Shown here: positions 5,685-7,510 of the stretch, in pieces
Layout: each line of letters starts with the position of its first letter
Position numbering within the stretch: the first letter of the stretch is position 1
DNA from: Tidjanibacter sp.
GTDB lineage: Bacteria > Bacteroidota > Bacteroidia > Bacteroidales > Rikenellaceae
Assembly: GCA_017628675.1 (NCBI GenBank)
Contig: JAGBYS010000290.1
Span: forward strand, 1 to 7,510
Direction of reading: 5' to 3'
DNA length: 7,510 bases
The notes under the pieces: generated by a model
The model's input: only the letters and a program-made list of their open reading frames with translations
What the model was told of the DNA's origin: nothing
The model's database searches: none
Translations under genes and position numbers: made by a program

Positions 5685-7445
5685 TTATCTCCTCTTTCTG
5701 CTACCAAAGGTAGGGGTTTTGCCGCGCTTTTCAACTTTTTTGCCCTGAAAGAAATAACTTTTTTGCTGACACTTCTCCTCGCGGCTGTTAGCAACATAGA
5801 CCTTCTCGCCGGTGTAGGGGTTCTCGCCGGTGTAGAACATAACCGAGGAGAGCGTCAGAGGCGTGGGAGTGAGGTCCTGCACCTGGTCGGTCATCAGTCG
5901 GAGGGCTCTGACCTTTGTTGATAACTTTTTCATATCCTCCTCCGTGCAGCCGGGGTGGGAGGAGATGAAGTAGGGGATGAGCTGGTAGCGGAGTCCCTCC
6001 TTCTGGCACACCCTCTGGAAGAAGTCGTGGAGCCTCTCGAACTCCTCGAAGGGGGGCTTGCGCATAAGTTTCAGAACGTGGGGCTCGGTGTGCTCGGGTG
6101 CCACCTTCAGGCGGCCCGAGGTGTGGTTGATGATGACCTCGCGCATATAGCGACCGCCATCGTCGGGGATGTCGTAGCGTATGCCGCTGCCGATGAAGGC
6201 CTTTTTGATTCCCTTCACCTCCCTCACCTTGCGGTAGAGTGCCAGAAGGGGCTCCAGGTCGCGATTGAGATTGGGGCACACCTTGGGTGTAAGGCACGAG
6301 GGGCGCACACATCGGCGGCAGAGCTCCTCGTTCTTGCCACCCAGACGGTACATATCTGCCGAGGGGCCGCCTACATCCGAGAGGTAGCCCTTGAAGTCGG
6401 GTAGGAGTTTTACCTTCTCGATCTCGGCCAGGATGCTCCTCTCGCTCCTTGAGGTCACAAACTTACCCTGATGGGCGGAGATGGTGCAGAACGAACAGCC
6501 GCCAAAACATCCACGATGGATGTTGACCGAGTGTTTGATCATCTCGTATGCGGGGATGGTCTTATCCTTATATCTGGGGTGGGGCAGGCGTGTGTAGGGT
6601 AGATCGAAACTGCGATCCAGCTCTTCGGTGGTCATCTGCCTATAGGGGGGATTGATGACCACAAACCTCTGGCCCGTGGGCTCCACGAGAATCTTGGTCT
6701 GCTCCTTGCGGTTGCTCTCCACCTCCATCTTCACGAAGTTCTCGCCAAAGGCCCTCTTGTTGCGGCAGCACTCCTCATAGGAGGCCATCAGGATGGTCTG
6801 CTCCTTGGGGAGCCTCTCGACATACTCCTTGTCGGCCACGAAGGCCACCTGGGGCAGTTTGCGCAGAAGCTTGGCGTTGTAGCCGTTGCTGAGTGCTTTG
6901 GCTACCTCCACAATGCTCCTATCGCCCATACCGTACATCAGCAGGTCGGCACCACTCTCGATAAGCACCGAGGGTTTCAGCGAGTCGCTCCAGTAGTCGT
7001 AGTGGGTGAGTCTGCGGAGCGAGGCCTCAATGCCACCGATGATGACGGGGGTGTGGGGGTAGAGCTCCTTGAGAATCTTGGTGTAGGTCGTAACGGCGTA
7101 GTCGGGACGGAAGCCGAAGGCACCACCGGGGGTGTAGGCGTCGTCGTGGCGCAGACGCTTGGCGGCCGTGTAGTGGTTGACCATCGAGTCCATTGAGCCC
7201 GCCGACACGCCAAAGAAGAGCCTCGGAGCACCGAGCTTCTTGAAGTCCCTCAGGTCGTCCCTCCAGTTGGGCTGCGGAACGATGGCCACACGATAGCCCT
7301 CGGCCTCCAGCAGACGACCGATGACGGCAATGCCAAATGAGGGGTGGTCGATGTAGGCGTCGCCCGAAAAGAGGATTACATCAATGTAGTCCCAGCCGAG
7401 TGCTTCGACCTCCTTAGCCGATGTGGGTAGAAATCGTGAAACCAT
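5685..7445 (-). CDS. ygiQ: YgiQ family (UPF0313) radical SAM protein
   Basis: The 586-residue protein is clearly of the YgiQ family, whose reaction is not established to my knowledge. The N-terminal domain (about 1-290) has the family segment FSGDAYIDHPSFGIAVIGRL at 26-45 and GGIEASLRRLTHYDYWSDS at 137-155. The radical SAM domain starts at about 300 and binds its 4Fe-4S cluster through CFGGCSFC, with C313, C317 and C320 in CxxxCxxC spacing. A second cysteine group lies at C376, C379, C384 and C390. DQVQDLTPTPLTLSSVMFYT at 520-539 marks the DUF3362-type C-terminal part, which is short here and ends in a basic tail (KKVEKRGK then SRKRR). E. coli YgiQ is about 739 residues, so this form is shorter at the C-terminus, as appears common in Bacteroidota. 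The start at 7445 fits the conserved FLP-S-E-GWD beginning. The last 80 bp are AT-richer and carry a promoter candidate for dnaB. Confidence 0.95.
   Translation of the reverse strand: MVSRFLPTSAKEVEALGWDYIDVILFSGDAYIDHPSFGIAVIGRLLEAEGYRVAIVPQPNWRDDLRDFKKLGAPRLFFGVSAGSMDSMVNHYTAAKRLRHDDAYTPGGAFGFRPDYAVTTYTKILKELYPHTPVIIGGIEASLRRLTHYDYWSDSLKPSVLIESGADLLMYGMGDRSIVEVAKALSNGYNAKLLRKLPQVAFVADKEYVERLPKEQTILMASYEECCRNKRAFGENFVKMEVESNRKEQTKILVEPTGQRFVVINPPYRQMTTEELDRSFDLPYTRLPHPRYKDKTIPAYEMIKHSVNIHRGCFGGCSFCTISAHQGKFVTSRSERSILAEIEKVKLLPDFKGYLSDVGGPSADMYRLGGKNEELCRRCVRPSCLTPKVCPNLNRDLEPLLALYRKVREVKGIKKAFIGSGIRYDIPDDGGRYMREVIINHTSGRLKVAPEHTEPHVLKLMRKPPFEEFERLHDFFQRVCQKEGLRYQLIPYFISSHPGCTEEDMKKLSTKVRALRLMTDQVQDLTPTPLTLSSVMFYTGENPYTGEKVYVANSREEKCQQKSYFFQGKKVEKRGKTPTFGSRKRR
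5705..5734 (-). promoter_or_regulatory. Candidate Bacteroidota-type promoter for dnaB
   Basis: Read on the minus strand, TACCTTTG (5712-5705) matches the Bacteroidota -7 consensus TAnnTTTG at every fixed position. A TTG (5734-5732) lies upstream with a 19-bp spacer, fitting the -33 element. The predicted start would be near 5698, about 38 nt before the dnaB ATG. The site is inside the last codons of ygiQ. The -7 element sits within a small dyad, CTACC-TTT-GGTAG (5713-5701), which could instead be a weak hairpin. This is a pattern match only; no transcription data are available. Confidence 0.45.
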
Positions 7446-7454
7446 AGCGAGGTT

Positions 7455-7479
7455 AATTCAAAATTCAAAATTCAAAATT
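7455..7479. repeat. 7-bp tandem repeat upstream of ygiQ (unit TTCAAAA)
   Basis: Three perfect copies of TTCAAAA occupy 7457-7477, and flanking bases keep the 7-bp period over 25 bp. On the sense strand the unit reads TTTTGAA. The array ends 9 bp before the ygiQ ATG (7445). It is non-coding and resembles the short repeats often seen in Bacteroidota gaps. Confidence 0.9.
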
Positions 7480-7510
7480 TTTCGGGGACGAAGAGTAGCG
7501 AGCTATCGCC

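Noticed and set aside
5701..5713. Possible intrinsic terminator at the CTACC/GGTAG dyad near the ygiQ end
   Set aside because: The stem is only 5 bp, the loop is 3 nt, it lies before the ygiQ stop codon, and no T-run follows on the transcript.
5803..5835. 15-bp direct repeat at an 18-bp period in ygiQ
   Set aside because: It encodes two adjacent YTGE peptides (YTGENPYTGE), a motif of the YgiQ C-terminal region; ordinary coding constraint explains it.
4326..5921. A 531-codon open frame on the plus strand opposite dnaB and the end of ygiQ
   Set aside because: It is codon-aligned with both sense genes, so it stays open simply because this stretch avoids the sense codons TTA, CTA and TCA. Its product is Leu/Gly/Val-rich with no family motif, and the opposite strand encodes a certain DnaB. 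It ends exactly at a TCA serine codon of ygiQ.
5916..5924. DnaA-box-like site (TTATCAACA on the minus strand) upstream of dnaB
   Set aside because: It is a single isolated site with one mismatch to TTATCCACA, inside ygiQ codons, with no cluster and no AT-rich unwinding region; chance is likely.
7482..7510. Imperfect palindrome GCGAGCTATCGC at the window edge
   Set aside because: The symmetry is incomplete and the sequence runs off the edge, so no attachment or operator site can be supported.

Overview
The window looks like chromosomal DNA from a Bacteroidota member, most likely order Bacteroidales and perhaps an Alistipes/Rikenellaceae-like genome. This is inferred from the protein variants, the GC-rich coding with AT-rich short gaps, the lack of clear Shine-Dalgarno sites, and one promoter-like match to the Bacteroidota TAnnTTTG element. 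The genus is a guess from style, not a database match.

All five genes lie on the minus strand, so transcription runs from high to low coordinates. In that order they are: a YgiQ-family radical SAM protein (7445-5685), a 24-bp gap, the replicative helicase dnaB (5660-4038), a 107-bp gap, the ComM/YifB AAA+ ATPase (3930-2380), an 80-bp gap, a ComEC/Rec2-type DNA-uptake channel lacking the C-terminal metallo-beta-lactamase domain (2299-827), and, overlapping its end by 19 bp, a class I SAM methyltransferase of the THUMP-like type (845 to beyond position 1, 3' part missing). Three products handle DNA: DnaB unwinds duplex at forks, ComM is known in other bacteria as a branch-migration helicase for integrating transforming DNA, and ComEC moves single strands across the inner membrane. 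YgiQ and the methyltransferase are conserved enzymes whose substrates cannot be told from sequence.

No gap exceeds 107 bp. I see no tRNA, rRNA, CRISPR array, insertion sequence, phage gene or convincing intrinsic terminator. The gaps are not random sequence. Three of them hold short tandem repeats with a 7-bp period whose unit sequence differs from gap to gap, and each array stops 8-9 bp before the next start codon. A 9-bp-period repeat also follows dnaB, and a dyad lies ahead of comEC. A good Bacteroidota-type promoter candidate for dnaB sits inside the 3' end of ygiQ.

The genes themselves are mostly housekeeping, and I found no evidence of a new multi-gene system. The heptad arrays, the dnaB promoter, the DnaB tail and the comM-comEC pairing are the points most worth a second look.
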